Part shown: in pieces, positions 16,560-25,234 of the stretch
How the letters are laid out: each line of letters starts with the position of its first letter
Position numbering within the stretch: position 1 is the first letter of the stretch
NCBI GenBank assembly: GCA_030657355.1
Contig: CP131056.1
Span: forward strand, 3,120,501 to 3,184,500
Origin: Radicibacter daui
GTDB taxonomy: Bacteria; Pseudomonadota; Alphaproteobacteria; Radicibacterales; Radicibacteraceae
Reading direction: 5' to 3'
Length of the DNA: 64,000 bases
Made by a program: the position numbers and the translations under genes
The notes under the pieces: generated by a model
Told to the model about the DNA's origin: nothing
Databases searched by the model: none
The model's input: the letters and a program-made list of their open reading frames with translations, nothing else

Positions 16560-18875
16560 CTAGCCCTTTGCCGTGATGTACCATTGCGAGCCATTGCAGA
16601 GCGCCGCGAGCCACTGGTACTGCGCGCCCAGCACCTGCTCGGCGCCATCCGGCCCGCCGCCGCCCAGCTGGGTGATGGTAACGGTGTTGGCAGAAGGGTC
16701 CGTCTTCTTGATCAGCACCTCGCGCCCGCTCGCCGCTGCAGCGTCCGGTGCCGGCAGTTGCACCGTCACCGCCCCTGCACTGGCGCTGATGGCGTGGAAG
16801 CGCCGGGTCAGATCAAGGCTCACCGTGCCCGTCACCTCGCGAAACGCAACCCGGGCCCGGGCGGTGGAGCTGGCGAGTACGAACCACTCCGCCCCGTTGC
16901 TGTAGAACGTGGCGGCATCGTATCGGCTGCCAAGGATCACCACGGCGCCATCCGGCCCCACCCCGCCGGATTGGGTGATGGTGACCGGGTTGTCCGAAAC
17001 GTCGATTTTCTTGATCGAAACGGTGCGTCCGGCCGCACGGGCATCACCAGGCGCCGGCAAGCGCACCTCCAGCGCACCTGCATAAGCGCTGACGGTATAG
17101 ACCGACTTGGTCATGTCCGGCTCATAGAGGCCGGCGCCCTCGTAATAGTACCCGCCCGCTGGCAAGGGATTGCCGGCCAGCACCCACCAGCCCGCCCCGT
17201 TGGAACAGACGGTGAGGAAATCATAGCGGTTGCCGAGCAGCCACTGACGGGCATCCGGTCCCGGCCCACCTTCTTCCGTCACGGTGACGGCATTCTGGCT
17301 GGTATCCTGCTTCTTGATCGTCAGCACCGCGCCTTCGGCATCGGCGGCGGCCGGCAGGCGCGCCTCCACCGCGCCGCCAAAAGCGCTGATGAGATAAATC
17401 GGCGCGGCGGCATCGATGCTCACCGGCCCGCCGGCCGCTGGATCGAGAAACCGCGTGGCATAACGCAGCCCCTCCACCTTCATCTCGCCAATCTCGGCAC
17501 CGGCCAGCCGGTTGCGCAGCGGCCAGCCGGCATTGATCGCACTGTAGGAACCGCCGCTGTGATCCTCAATGGCGGCGCCGGCTGACTGGGCATGGAGATT
17601 GACGACGGAGGTGGCGCTGCTGCCCGCCTCCAGCAGCAGGTTGGCGACCGTGCCCAACGTCTCGGTATAGGGGTTGATAAGGCAGGTATCCGCCGCCCCG
17701 GCGCCAATGCGGATGCAGGCGGCAGCGCCTGTCGAAAGATTGACCTCGCAATCGGTAAAACAGTTCATGTGCGCGCCCGCCAGCACGGCAATCCCGTCCC
17801 CGCTGATTGCCGTGCCCAGCGAATAGACCCGCACGCCGGTAAAGCGGTTGGCGTTGGGTGTATCGCCCGCGCCGCTGCGGCGCAGCCGCAGGCCGGTACC
17901 GGTCGGCCGGGCGATCAGCACCCGTTCGATATGGTTCCAGTAACAGGGCCTGGCCGCATCCTCGTACCCATCGAGATCGAGCCCGACCGCCATGTCCCAC
18001 AGCGTCAGGTCGCTGAGGCGGTTCTGCACGCAAGGACCAAGGCGCCCGCGCAGCAGGATGCCGGTCTCGCCGCCTTCAAGGCGCAGATCCCGCAGCTGGG
18101 CATAACCGTATGGCAGCTCGATCACCGGGCCGGAAACATCAGCCCCCATCAGCACGCTGGTCTGCCCCGCCCCGGCCAGCACCTGCCCATAGGCCAGAGC
18201 CAGGGTGGCGGTGAGGCGGAAGCGCCCTTCCGGCACCCGCACCTTGCCGTTGGCGGCAAGCGCGGAGAGGAAAGCTGCCGTGTCGTCGGCTAGCCCGTCC
18301 CCCACCGCGCCATAATCCCGCACAGAGACGGCCTCGCCGATCTTGTCGCTCGCGCTGCGCCAGACGGCACCGGCCCCGCCCGCCAGCACCTGCGGCAGGG
18401 CAACCGTCGCGCCATGATCCACCAGCTGCACGCCGCCAGCCTCATCGAAGGCCAGTGCCTTGCCGGCACGCGTGAGCGCAGGCGGCAGCACCAGCGCCCC
18501 GTCGCCATCGGTAGGGTCAAGGCGCAGGGCGCGACCATTGTCGCTTGCCACCTGTTGCAGCCCCGCCATCACCCGGTCGAACTCGCCATTAAGGGCAGCA
18601 GCCGTCAGCCCCCCGCCAGGCTCGAAACGGGCACGGCGCGCGAGCGGCACCTGACGGGCAAGCGTCACCACCACCCCTTCCGCCGGGGCGCCGGCAAAAC
18701 GCACCGTTCCCCCACCCGCTTCGCCACAACCGGAAACGGTGTAGCCCCCGGCCTGAGGCGCGGCGTCAAGAAAAACCGCAAGGCTGGAGGGATCGGAAAG
18801 GGCAAAAGGGATCTCGAAACTGAGGCGCACGCCGTCGGCGCGATAACGCACGCGCGGGGTCCCGGATGCGGCCAT
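16560..18875 (-). CDS. Podoviral tail fibre/spike with pectate-lyase-like beta-helix
   Basis: A 771-residue receptor-binding protein. Residues 5-125 resemble the T7 gp17 N-terminal tail-attachment domain (RYRADGVRLSFEIPFALSDP, VVVTLARQVPLARRARFEPGG, LNGEFDRVMAGLQQV). A pectate-lyase-3-type beta-helix follows from about 185 (VSVRDYGAVGDGLADDTAAF). The C terminus contains three repeats of about 90 residues, each with an SA-GA-EVRLPAP strand, an IKK-D-S-N-VT segment and a GPDG-LG-YD-NGAWFVLA segment. It probably binds or degrades a surface glycan. It occupies the T7 gene 17 position and is intact. Confidence 0.88.
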   Translation of the reverse strand: MAASGTPRVRYRADGVRLSFEIPFALSDPSSLAVFLDAAPQAGGYTVSGCGEAGGGTVRFAGAPAEGVVVTLARQVPLARRARFEPGGGLTAAALNGEFDRVMAGLQQVASDNGRALRLDPTDGDGALVLPPALTRAGKALAFDEAGGVQLVDHGATVALPQVLAGGAGAVWRSASDKIGEAVSVRDYGAVGDGLADDTAAFLSALAANGKVRVPEGRFRLTATLALAYGQVLAGAGQTSVLMGADVSGPVIELPYGYAQLRDLRLEGGETGILLRGRLGPCVQNRLSDLTLWDMAVGLDLDGYEDAARPCYWNHIERVLIARPTGTGLRLRRSGAGDTPNANRFTGVRVYSLGTAISGDGIAVLAGAHMNCFTDCEVNLSTGAAACIRIGAGAADTCLINPYTETLGTVANLLLEAGSSATSVVNLHAQSAGAAIEDHSGGSYSAINAGWPLRNRLAGAEIGEMKVEGLRYATRFLDPAAGGPVSIDAAAPIYLISAFGGAVEARLPAAADAEGAVLTIKKQDTSQNAVTVTEEGGPGPDARQWLLGNRYDFLTVCSNGAGWWVLAGNPLPAGGYYYEGAGLYEPDMTKSVYTVSAYAGALEVRLPAPGDARAAGRTVSIKKIDVSDNPVTITQSGGVGPDGAVVILGSRYDAATFYSNGAEWFVLASSTARARVAFREVTGTVSLDLTRRFHAISASAGAVTVQLPAPDAAAASGREVLIKKTDPSANTVTITQLGGGGPDGAEQVLGAQYQWLAALCNGSQWYITAKG

Positions 18876-18878
18876 GGG

Positions 18879-19412
18879 TCAGTCCTCCGCCTGGAGAAGA
18901 TAGGAAAGCCGGCGCTTGCGGGCGGCCTGATCGAGTTCCAGCAGATTGGCCTGCGCCTCGGCCCTCGCGGCGGCCCGGATGGCGGCCGCCTTGAGCGCAG
19001 TCTGCTGCGCGCTCTCGGCCCCTTCCGTTTCGCTCTCCTGCGTCAGGCCCAGCAGCAGCGCCTCGCCGCTACCGTCACCGGGCGAGAGACCGCGCGCTGC
19101 GGCACTGGCATTGCTGGCGGCAATCGCGCGCCTGAGCGCCTGCTTGCGGGCACGGTCGGCGGCAGCCTGCTCCACCTGCAGGGCACTGGTCTCACGCTCA
19201 GCGCTGTCTGCAACCTCCTGATTGGCCGCCACGGTCTTTTCGCGGTCCATCTCATCCCCGGCGAGCACGGCATCCCGCCGGTCCGCCAGCGCCTCGTTTT
19301 TTGCTTTTGCCTGCGCCTCACCGGCGGCGGCCTGATTGAAGCTGCGCGCCACCTGAAGCCCGGTGGAAAGCGCCGGCACCGCCGACGCAAGATTGGAGAC
19401 GAGCGATCCCAT
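18879..19412 (-). CDS. Internal virion protein, T7 gp14-like
   Basis: A 177-residue Ala-rich helical protein. It begins with a hydrophobic stretch (VSNLASAVPALSTGLQVARSF), followed by a long coiled-coil-like region with QAKAKNEALADRRDAV, and ends with ARAEAQANLLELDQAARKRR. Such small Ala-rich proteins between tail tube B and the fibre gene are annotated as virion core or internal virion proteins in many podoviruses; T7 gp14 has 196 residues. Its start ATG overlaps the TGA of the upstream gene (TGATG), so translation is coupled. The larger core genes 15 and 16 are not present. Confidence 0.65.
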   Translation of the reverse strand: MGSLVSNLASAVPALSTGLQVARSFNQAAAGEAQAKAKNEALADRRDAVLAGDEMDREKTVAANQEVADSAERETSALQVEQAAADRARKQALRRAIAASNASAAARGLSPGDGSGEALLLGLTQESETEGAESAQQTALKAAAIRAAARAEAQANLLELDQAARKRRLSYLLQAED

Positions 19413-21358
19413 CAGTCGGTTACCTTCAGTTTCGAGGTTACGGAGAGCAGGCAGAAAGGCAGCGGCGCGCTGCCCTCAATGCGCCAGAGCGGCACCATCG
19501 GGTCGCGAGCCCAGCCAAGGGCCGACAGGCGCACATCGCCGCTGAAGGGCGGTGGCGGTTCATCCAGCCGGGCACCCGCCGCAAGCCGGCGGGCGCCGAG
19601 CGGCACGCCGGCAAGGCCGGCCCCGGTATCGCAGGCAAGATCGGCGGTCCCGGCAAGGCGCAGCACCAGCTCTACCAGCCGCAGCAGGCCGGATTGCGCC
19701 GGCAGACTGTCCCCCAGAAGCCCCGGCGGCAGCGGCTCGACGATATGGGTGAAGGGCAATCCCGCCTCCAGTGCCGCAACCGGATTTTCAAGGGTAATGG
19801 CACCCTGCCGTACCGGCAGTGGCGGCAGCACCGCGCCATCGGCCTTGATCACCACCTGCCGGCCGTCGAGATGATCAAGCCCGCTCCAGCGAACCGCCCC
19901 CGCCGGGTTGGCGCCGGAGAGCGCGGCATCGCTGCCGAGCGCGTCATCCAGCACCTCAATGAAAAAACGCCCGGCCCGCTCGACCAGGAAGGTCGCCTCC
20001 TCCCCTACCAGCGCGACGGAACGAATGAACCCTTGCGTCACCAGCCGCGACCAGGCGGCAATCTGCTGCTCGCGATAGAGGGTGAGGCACGCGACCCCGC
20101 CATCGGCCCGCACAAGATAGACAAGGCGCCGTGCAGCATCGAAACGGATATCGACCGGCGCCTCCACCAAAGGCCGGGCGAGCAAGGCCAGATCGCTCGC
20201 CACATAGGCTGCCTCCGCATCGGTATAAAGAAACTCGCGTAGTTCGCGCCCGCTGCGCCCGACAAACAGCGTGGCGCCATCGACATTGACGGGCGGCAGG
20301 GAAGAGACGCTGTAACTGCCGATGCGCGTCTGGCGCACAAGGCGGATGGTTGCCGGCGTCAGCGGATCGCCCGCTGCCACCCATTCGGCGCCGCTGGTGA
20401 AGATCTGCAGGTCGCGGCCGGGGAAAATCTGGCGGATGGCATCGACCTGGTCAGAGAGCAGCGCCGCCTCGATGGCCTCATCATCGAGCCCGGTGCCATT
20501 GTCGAAATTCCACAGCTGCCCGGCTTTGGAAAACCAGAGCCGGTTGGGCAGATCGCGGCTGCCACCGATGACCAGCCGGCCTTGATGAAAGGCTGCGCTT
20601 GCCGGCCAGCCCCGCACCGGGCTGAAGGCCGGCTCCTCCCAATCTTCGGTGGCATCGGTGGAGGCCAGCGTCTCCAGCGCCACGGCACTCGCCTGCCGGC
20701 TGTCGGCAATAGCGACAAGGCGCAGCTGCCTGCCGCCAAGGCGGAAGATCAGCCCGTCATGCCCGTTCCGGAAGACATCGGCAGAGGCGACAAGCGTGAG
20801 CGTGCCCCCGGTCGCGGACGGCTTCAGCGTTACCCCCGGCGCCCCGAAACCGTAATAGGGCTGGCGGACAAGCATCAAGGTAGCGGCGGCGACAGGATCG
20901 GTTGCCGGCTCCTCAGCAAAAGCCCAGGGGGCAAGCGTCCAGCCGCCTTCATCCGCGGTATGGCGGGTAAGGACACGCGGCGACACCTCGGGATGGCAGA
21001 GCAGCAAAGTGTCAGCACTCTGCGTCCAGCCGAGAGCCGCCAGCTGGGCCGCGCTCCACGGGGCGGCAAGACTGGCGATCTCCGCCCCTTCACGCAGCAC
21101 CGTGACGCGCCCTGCGGTGAACACCAGCAGATAGGTCTGCGCGGTATTGAACTGGAACTCGATGAGCCGCCCGGGCCCCCGCGCGGTTGCCACATACCGC
21201 AGGCCCGGCCGGCGCACGATGCCGCCGGTGGGCTCGATAAGGACATTTTCCAGCCGGCGGGCACCGTTTTCGTAGGCGCGCAAATCGCCCCGCCCGAAAA
21301 GGTGGGGGCTGAGTTCCCCGGCGGCAAAGCTGGTTTTCAGCTGGCGGACTTCGCTCAT
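19412..21358 (-). CDS. Tail tubular protein B-like (nozzle)
   Basis: A 648-residue protein beginning VRQLKTSFAAGELSPHLFGRGDLRAYENGARRLENV, an N terminus shared by podoviral tail-tube B/stem proteins, followed by RRPGLRYVA and beta-rich sequence (GWPASAAFHQGRLVIGGS, LWFSKAGQLWNF) typical of the propeller-like nozzle. It corresponds to T7 gp12 (794 residues) in position, just after tail tube A. It would form the tail nozzle that the fibre or spike attaches to. The frame is uninterrupted. Confidence 0.82.
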   Translation of the reverse strand: MSEVRQLKTSFAAGELSPHLFGRGDLRAYENGARRLENVLIEPTGGIVRRPGLRYVATARGPGRLIEFQFNTAQTYLLVFTAGRVTVLREGAEIASLAAPWSAAQLAALGWTQSADTLLLCHPEVSPRVLTRHTADEGGWTLAPWAFAEEPATDPVAAATLMLVRQPYYGFGAPGVTLKPSATGGTLTLVASADVFRNGHDGLIFRLGGRQLRLVAIADSRQASAVALETLASTDATEDWEEPAFSPVRGWPASAAFHQGRLVIGGSRDLPNRLWFSKAGQLWNFDNGTGLDDEAIEAALLSDQVDAIRQIFPGRDLQIFTSGAEWVAAGDPLTPATIRLVRQTRIGSYSVSSLPPVNVDGATLFVGRSGRELREFLYTDAEAAYVASDLALLARPLVEAPVDIRFDAARRLVYLVRADGGVACLTLYREQQIAAWSRLVTQGFIRSVALVGEEATFLVERAGRFFIEVLDDALGSDAALSGANPAGAVRWSGLDHLDGRQVVIKADGAVLPPLPVRQGAITLENPVAALEAGLPFTHIVEPLPPGLLGDSLPAQSGLLRLVELVLRLAGTADLACDTGAGLAGVPLGARRLAAGARLDEPPPPFSGDVRLSALGWARDPMVPLWRIEGSAPLPFCLLSVTSKLKVTD

Positions 21359-21373
21359 CCCCGGACGCTCCTT

Positions 21374-21940
21374 TTACGAGCGCACATCAACGAGGCTGAA
21401 GGCCTCGAAACGCGGCGGCGCATCCTGCTGGGCGTCGATGGACCGGGCACGGGCCAGTTCGCTCTCGGCAAGGCGGGCCAGCAGTTCGGCGCGGCTCGCA
21501 CTTTCCGTCAGCGGCAGGCAAAGGTCGGCCGCAAGGCGGGCAATCAACGCCTGGGTGAAAAAAGGCGGAAAATCCGCTTCGGCCGGGCGAAAGAGATAAC
21601 TGAGAACAACGGCGGGCGCGTCGCAGAAAAGGGCATTGCCCCGGATGCGGTATTCGAGCCCCCGCCCCCGTCCCGCCCCGGCGGAAAGGGCGCGCAGAAA
21701 ATCCACGGGCAACGCGAAGGCATGGGCAAAATCGGCAAGCGGCGGATCGGCCAGTTCCACCAGTTCGGCCTCTGCACTGGCAAAATTCCACGGGTAACAG
21801 CTGAGCAGGCCGTCCCGCACGGTTTCATAAAGCGCTCCGGCGGCTTCGGCTTCCGCCGTGCCCTCGTCAAAACTGGCAACAGGCCGCGCCCCCAGCCGCA
21901 CCAGCGCGCGGCAGGTTATGGCGATGTCACTGGCGAGCAT
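21374..21940 (-). CDS. Tail tubular protein A-like (adaptor)
   Basis: A 188-residue protein with the podoviral gp11-type layout: helical N terminus (ALYETVRDGLLSCYPWNFASAEAELV), a central AHAFALPVDFLRAL segment, then LEYRIRGNALFCDAPAVVLSYLFRP and a C-terminal helical part with FFTQALIARLAADLCLPLTES. T7 gp11 has 196 residues. It would form the ring joining portal and nozzle. It lies 15 bases before tail tube B and just after a terminator. Confidence 0.85.
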   Translation of the reverse strand: MLASDIAITCRALVRLGARPVASFDEGTAEAEAAGALYETVRDGLLSCYPWNFASAEAELVELADPPLADFAHAFALPVDFLRALSAGAGRGRGLEYRIRGNALFCDAPAVVLSYLFRPAEADFPPFFTQALIARLAADLCLPLTESASRAELLARLAESELARARSIDAQQDAPPRFEAFSLVDVRS

Positions 21941-21963
21941 CGCTTGTCTCCTTGTCGGTCAAT

Positions 21964-22000
21964 GAAAAAGCCCGGCCGCTGCACGTCAGCGGCCGGGCCC
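21964..22000 (-). terminator. T-phi-like terminator between capsid and tail genes
   Basis: On the minus strand the stem GCCCGGCCGCTG pairs with CAGCGGCCGGGC around a 4-base loop and is followed by TTTTT. It lies after the small capsid-accessory gene and before tail tube A. T7 has its late terminator T-phi between genes 10 and 11, the same position. Confidence 0.85.
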
Positions 22001-22027
22001 CGGTAGAGCCTGGGTCGGGGAAGCCGG

Positions 22028-22270
22028 TCAGGCGGCCGCGACGGTCACCGCGCCGCTGGCCACCGATACGATGCCGATAAGCTTCGCCGCGGGGCTGGAG
22101 GATTGGGCGGTGCTGGCCAGCACCATGTCGCCAGCCCTGAGCGAGGCGGCGGCAGCGTTGAAATAACCGGCGGCCGCAACCGTGGCCGCCGTGTCATCAC
22201 TGCGGTAGTGCCAGAGCGTGAAGCCGTTGCTGTAGGCAAGAACGCCCATATCCTGCTGGCGGAAAGCCAT
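22028..22270 (-). CDS. Small capsid-associated phage protein
   Basis: An 80-residue protein with MGVLAYSNGFTLWHYRSDD at the N terminus and a Gly/Ala-rich beta C terminus (GYFNAAAASLRAGDMVLAST). Proteins with this N-terminal pattern are frequent beside the capsid gene of podoviral prophages and are thought to be head-decoration or fibre proteins, but without proof. AAGGAG lies 6 to 8 bases upstream of the ATG. It is separated from the capsid gene by 44 bases. Confidence 0.65.
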   Translation of the reverse strand: MAFRQQDMGVLAYSNGFTLWHYRSDDTAATVAAAGYFNAAAASLRAGDMVLASTAQSSSPAAKLIGIVSVASGAVTVAAA

Positions 22271-22314
22271 GGCAGATCTCCTTCATATCTGGGGATATCC
22301 GGGAAAAGCGGCCT

Positions 22315-23133
22315 TCAGGCCTCCAGGCAACGCAGCGTCACCACGCCCTCGCCATCGACAAGGCAGGCGCCCTGGCTCATCCAGTTGTTGACGAAATGGG
22401 CGGCACGGTCGCCATGCCAGGAAACGTCGGTGGTGACATCCGCCCCGGAGGCATGGCCGATGGCACTGCGGTGATACCAGTGGCACAGCCGCACGCTGCC
22501 GCTGAGCGTCAGGCCGGAATGCGGCATCCACAAAGAGCCGAGCCAGCGCTTGGCCTGCGTGCCTTTCCACGGCAGATCGTCGCTGCCGACATAATCGGCA
22601 TCGGCAAATTCCTCGATCTGCAGCAGCTGCGACCACTGTTTCCAGCCGACGATGGCGTAACGCTCGCCGTCATCCGGCACTTCGGCGGTACCCAGCAGCT
22701 CGAAAGCTTCCAGCACCTTGTCGCGGGTAAGGCCGTCGCTGCCGTCGCCGGCAACCGTCACGCCGCTGTCGAGCGCGGCGATGATGAGGTCATCGGTCTT
22801 GCGGCCAAGGGCATAGGCACCGGCATTCACCGTTACCTGCCGCTCATCGATGTTGGTCTTGAGCTCATCGAGCTTGTCGACCCAGTCGCCGGCATAAAAG
22901 TCGGCAAGGAAACACTCGACGGTGGAGTGGTCGGCATTCATCACCGGCACCATGCCGTGGCGCGCCTTGGGGCCGGCCACACCGCGCCCGACCTTCTGAA
23001 AGGTGGTGGAAGCCCCCGTCACGCCCTGCTTGGAGCGCACGGTGGTACGCAGCTTGGAGCCGAGGCGCTGATAGGCCTCATGCACCTCGCTTTCGAACTG
23101 CTTGACGAAAGCCTTGTCGATCGTTGTGGACAT
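22315..23133 (-). CDS. Phage major capsid protein
   Basis: A 272-residue protein starting MSTTIDKAFVKQFESEVHEAYQRLGSKL, followed by FQKVGRGVAGPKARHGM and VECFLADFYAGDWVDKLDELKTN. This arrangement is typical of the major capsid protein of small podoviral prophages, which adopts the HK97 fold. It is shorter than T7 gp10A (345 residues) but has no break. AAGGA lies 10 bases before the ATG at 23133; the open frame upstream is unsupported. In podoviruses the scaffold gene directly precedes this gene; here it lies 9.8 kb away at 32953-33783. Confidence 0.82.
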   Translation of the reverse strand: MSTTIDKAFVKQFESEVHEAYQRLGSKLRTTVRSKQGVTGASTTFQKVGRGVAGPKARHGMVPVMNADHSTVECFLADFYAGDWVDKLDELKTNIDERQVTVNAGAYALGRKTDDLIIAALDSGVTVAGDGSDGLTRDKVLEAFELLGTAEVPDDGERYAIVGWKQWSQLLQIEEFADADYVGSDDLPWKGTQAKRWLGSLWMPHSGLTLSGSVRLCHWYHRSAIGHASGADVTTDVSWHGDRAAHFVNNWMSQGACLVDGEGVVTLRCLEA

Positions 23134-23722
23134 GGGATTTTTATCCTTCAAATTGATGAGGACGAAGAAGGAAAACTCCCTGTCCGGCTTGTGCGCCACG
23201 CGCGGCCAGAGACGGGAAAAGGCGAAAGGGCAGCGCCCGCTTTTCCGGATGAGGCAGGCTCCGCCTAAAAAGAAAGGCACCGCTTGCCCACGCAGGCGAC
23301 CGGGTCCGCCGCCTTCCATCGGAAAGGCAGGAACCGTCGGCTGCGCTGGCAGTCGCCGGCGCCTTTGAAGAGGGAGGGAGCACTACTGTCCGAAAAAAAG
23401 CGGAGCAAGACCATCCGCCACGGCCACGTTTACCTTCCGCCCGCCGATGAGCGACAAACACCGCCAAGCGTGGGCATGGGAAGGGCGTTGGCAGGAACAA
23501 CGGTATGCCAGGTGGGCACTCCTGTAAAGGATTTTTTTCTCATATCAACACCGCCAATGAGACACCGGCAGCACACACTACTGTGTGTTTCCCTGCGGTT
23601 TAATTGTCATTCTTTAAAATGGCCGCAACCCTGCGGAGTGGATTTGTCAATAAAATTTAAGCATCTATCAACTATAGTGGGTGCTCAGCACTGTAGATGC
23701 CGCCTAATCCAATAGCTGGTCG
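23134..23722. other. Intergenic region upstream of the capsid gene
   Basis: About 590 bases between the divergent capsid and GAF-GGDEF genes. The right part (23520-23720) is clearly AT-rich and holds a small palindrome ACACAC-TACT-GTGTGT (23573-23588) and two copies of CCCTGCGG at 23591 and 23631, 40 bases apart. It must contain the promoters of both genes if the capsid transcript does not come from elsewhere. I find no coding sequence. It also contains the left boundary of the segment that splits the virion genes. Confidence 0.5.
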
Positions 23723-24739
23723 ATGACACGGCACCCCCTGCCTCCCGAACGCGACCCCGACCTTCTGATGGCGATCATCGATCTCCAGGCAGGGATCGTG
23801 CGCATTGGCCCCGACCTTGGCCAGGTCATGGATCTGGTGGTCGACCGGGTGCGTGCCATGGCCGGTTGCAGCGGCGCCATCCTGGAACTTGTGGAAGAGG
23901 AAGAGCTGGCCTGCCGTGCGGCCAGCGGCAGCAACCAGCCGCAACCGGGCCTTCGCCTCAAGCGTCCTGGCAGCCTCTCGGGCCTCTGTCTGGAGGCTGG
24001 CGACGTGCTGGTGTGCTCGGACAGCGAGACCGACCCAAGGGTCAATCTTGCCGCCTGCCGGCTCGTCGGTCTGCGCTCGATGGCGGTGGCTCCCCTGCTG
24101 TATGCCGGAGCGCCGGTGGGCGTGCTCAAGCTGCATTCTCCGGAGCCCGGCGCCTTCGGATCGCGCGAGGTACAGCTGCTGCAACTTATCAACGGCCTGA
24201 TTGCCGCGGCCCTCTTTCATACCGCCCGTTATGGCGAGGACGAGCTTTACCAGCGCGCCACCCACGACGCCATGACCGGCCTTGCCAACCGCTCGCTGTT
24301 TTACGACCGGCTCCGGCAGGCCGTCTCGCAGGCCGAGCGTCAGCACGGCACGCTCGGTGTGATGATCGCCGACATGAATGGGCTCAAGACCATCAATGAC
24401 CAGTATGGCCACCGCGCCGGCGATGCCGCCATCTGCGAGGTTGCCCGCCGCATGGCCACGGTTTCCCGCCATGCCGATACCGTGGCGCGGCTCGGCGGCG
24501 ATGAATTCGGCATGATCCTCAGCGATGTCGGCGGGCGCGAGGGGGCCGGCCGGGTGATGGAACGTATCCAGGAAGCCATGCTGCCGCCCTTCAATTTCGA
24601 GCAGCACCAGTTGCGGCTCAATGCCAGCCTCGGCCTTGCGCTTTATGCCGAAGACGGCACCGAAATAGACACGCTGATCGAGAAGGCCGACCGGGCGATG
24701 TATCAGGCCAAACGGACGGGAAAGCCCACGCTTTCCTGA
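23723..24739 (+). CDS. GAF-GGDEF diguanylate cyclase
   Basis: A 338-residue cytoplasmic signalling protein that makes c-di-GMP. The GAF domain covers about 20-165 (LDLVVDRVRAMAGCSGAIL; LKLHSPEPGAF). The GGDEF domain covers about 175-335, with an intact GGDEF near residue 258, NGLKTINDQYGHRAGD for GTP binding, and an RHAD inhibitory I-site five residues before GGDEF. It is therefore probably active and product-inhibited. No clear Shine-Dalgarno site precedes 23723, and an in-frame ATG at 23768 is possible. It is divergent from the capsid gene and begins the block of chromosomal-type genes. Confidence 0.9.
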   Translation: MTRHPLPPERDPDLLMAIIDLQAGIVRIGPDLGQVMDLVVDRVRAMAGCSGAILELVEEEELACRAASGSNQPQPGLRLKRPGSLSGLCLEAGDVLVCSDSETDPRVNLAACRLVGLRSMAVAPLLYAGAPVGVLKLHSPEPGAFGSREVQLLQLINGLIAAALFHTARYGEDELYQRATHDAMTGLANRSLFYDRLRQAVSQAERQHGTLGVMIADMNGLKTINDQYGHRAGDAAICEVARRMATVSRHADTVARLGGDEFGMILSDVGGREGAGRVMERIQEAMLPPFNFEQHQLRLNASLGLALYAEDGTEIDTLIEKADRAMYQAKRTGKPTLS

Positions 24740-24961
24740 CTGGCTCGCCAGCGCACCGGGTGCGCCCGCAAAAATCGCTCCACCCTATCCAAATGCACAC
24801 CGGCGAATGCGCACTATTTTATGTTCGCCCTCTTCTCCAATCATGCGCTTTTAGGATAAATTGACGGTATCCTGTCCACTATGTGACAAGATGTGGTATC
24901 CGCACGACCGGGAAGCGGCTAATGCTCGCTCCCTTCGCGTTTTTTATGAGGTACAGCCGCC

Positions 24962-25201
24962 ATGGCCAGAAACAGACAGCCTCTCCAGGTCGGTAGCCGT
25001 TTTCGCGAGGCCGGCCGTGATATTCTGGGCAATGTCTTCAACAAGGACTGGCGGGTGGAAGCCATGTGGGAAGGCATCGATGGCCGCCCCTATGTGCGGA
25101 TTGTCAACGACAAGTACCACACCACCAAGACCCTTGCGGAAAACGTGCTGCGCGACCGCTCGTTCTACGAGCCGCTGACCGAAGCCAGCGTCAGCCTTTA
25201 A
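24962..25201 (+). CDS. Small conserved-looking protein, unknown function
   Basis: A 79-residue basic protein: MARNRQPLQVGSRFREAGRD at the N terminus, then DWRVEAMWEGIDGRPYVRI and TTKTLAENVLRDRSFYEPL. It resembles small single-domain beta-barrel-like proteins, but I do not recognise a family. GAGGT lies 9 bases before the ATG, and codon choice fits the neighbours. It is preceded by a 220-base non-coding stretch and ends 33 bases before the convergent O-methyltransferase gene. Confidence 0.65.
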   Translation: MARNRQPLQVGSRFREAGRDILGNVFNKDWRVEAMWEGIDGRPYVRIVNDKYHTTKTLAENVLRDRSFYEPLTEASVSL

Positions 25202-25234
25202 GGCGCAAGGGCAAACCCCGCGCTGGCAACCGGC

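Noticed and set aside
23141-23715. Short frames in the capsid upstream region
   Set aside because: Both strands give basic, low-complexity translations without ribosome sites; the AT-rich part looks like promoter DNA.
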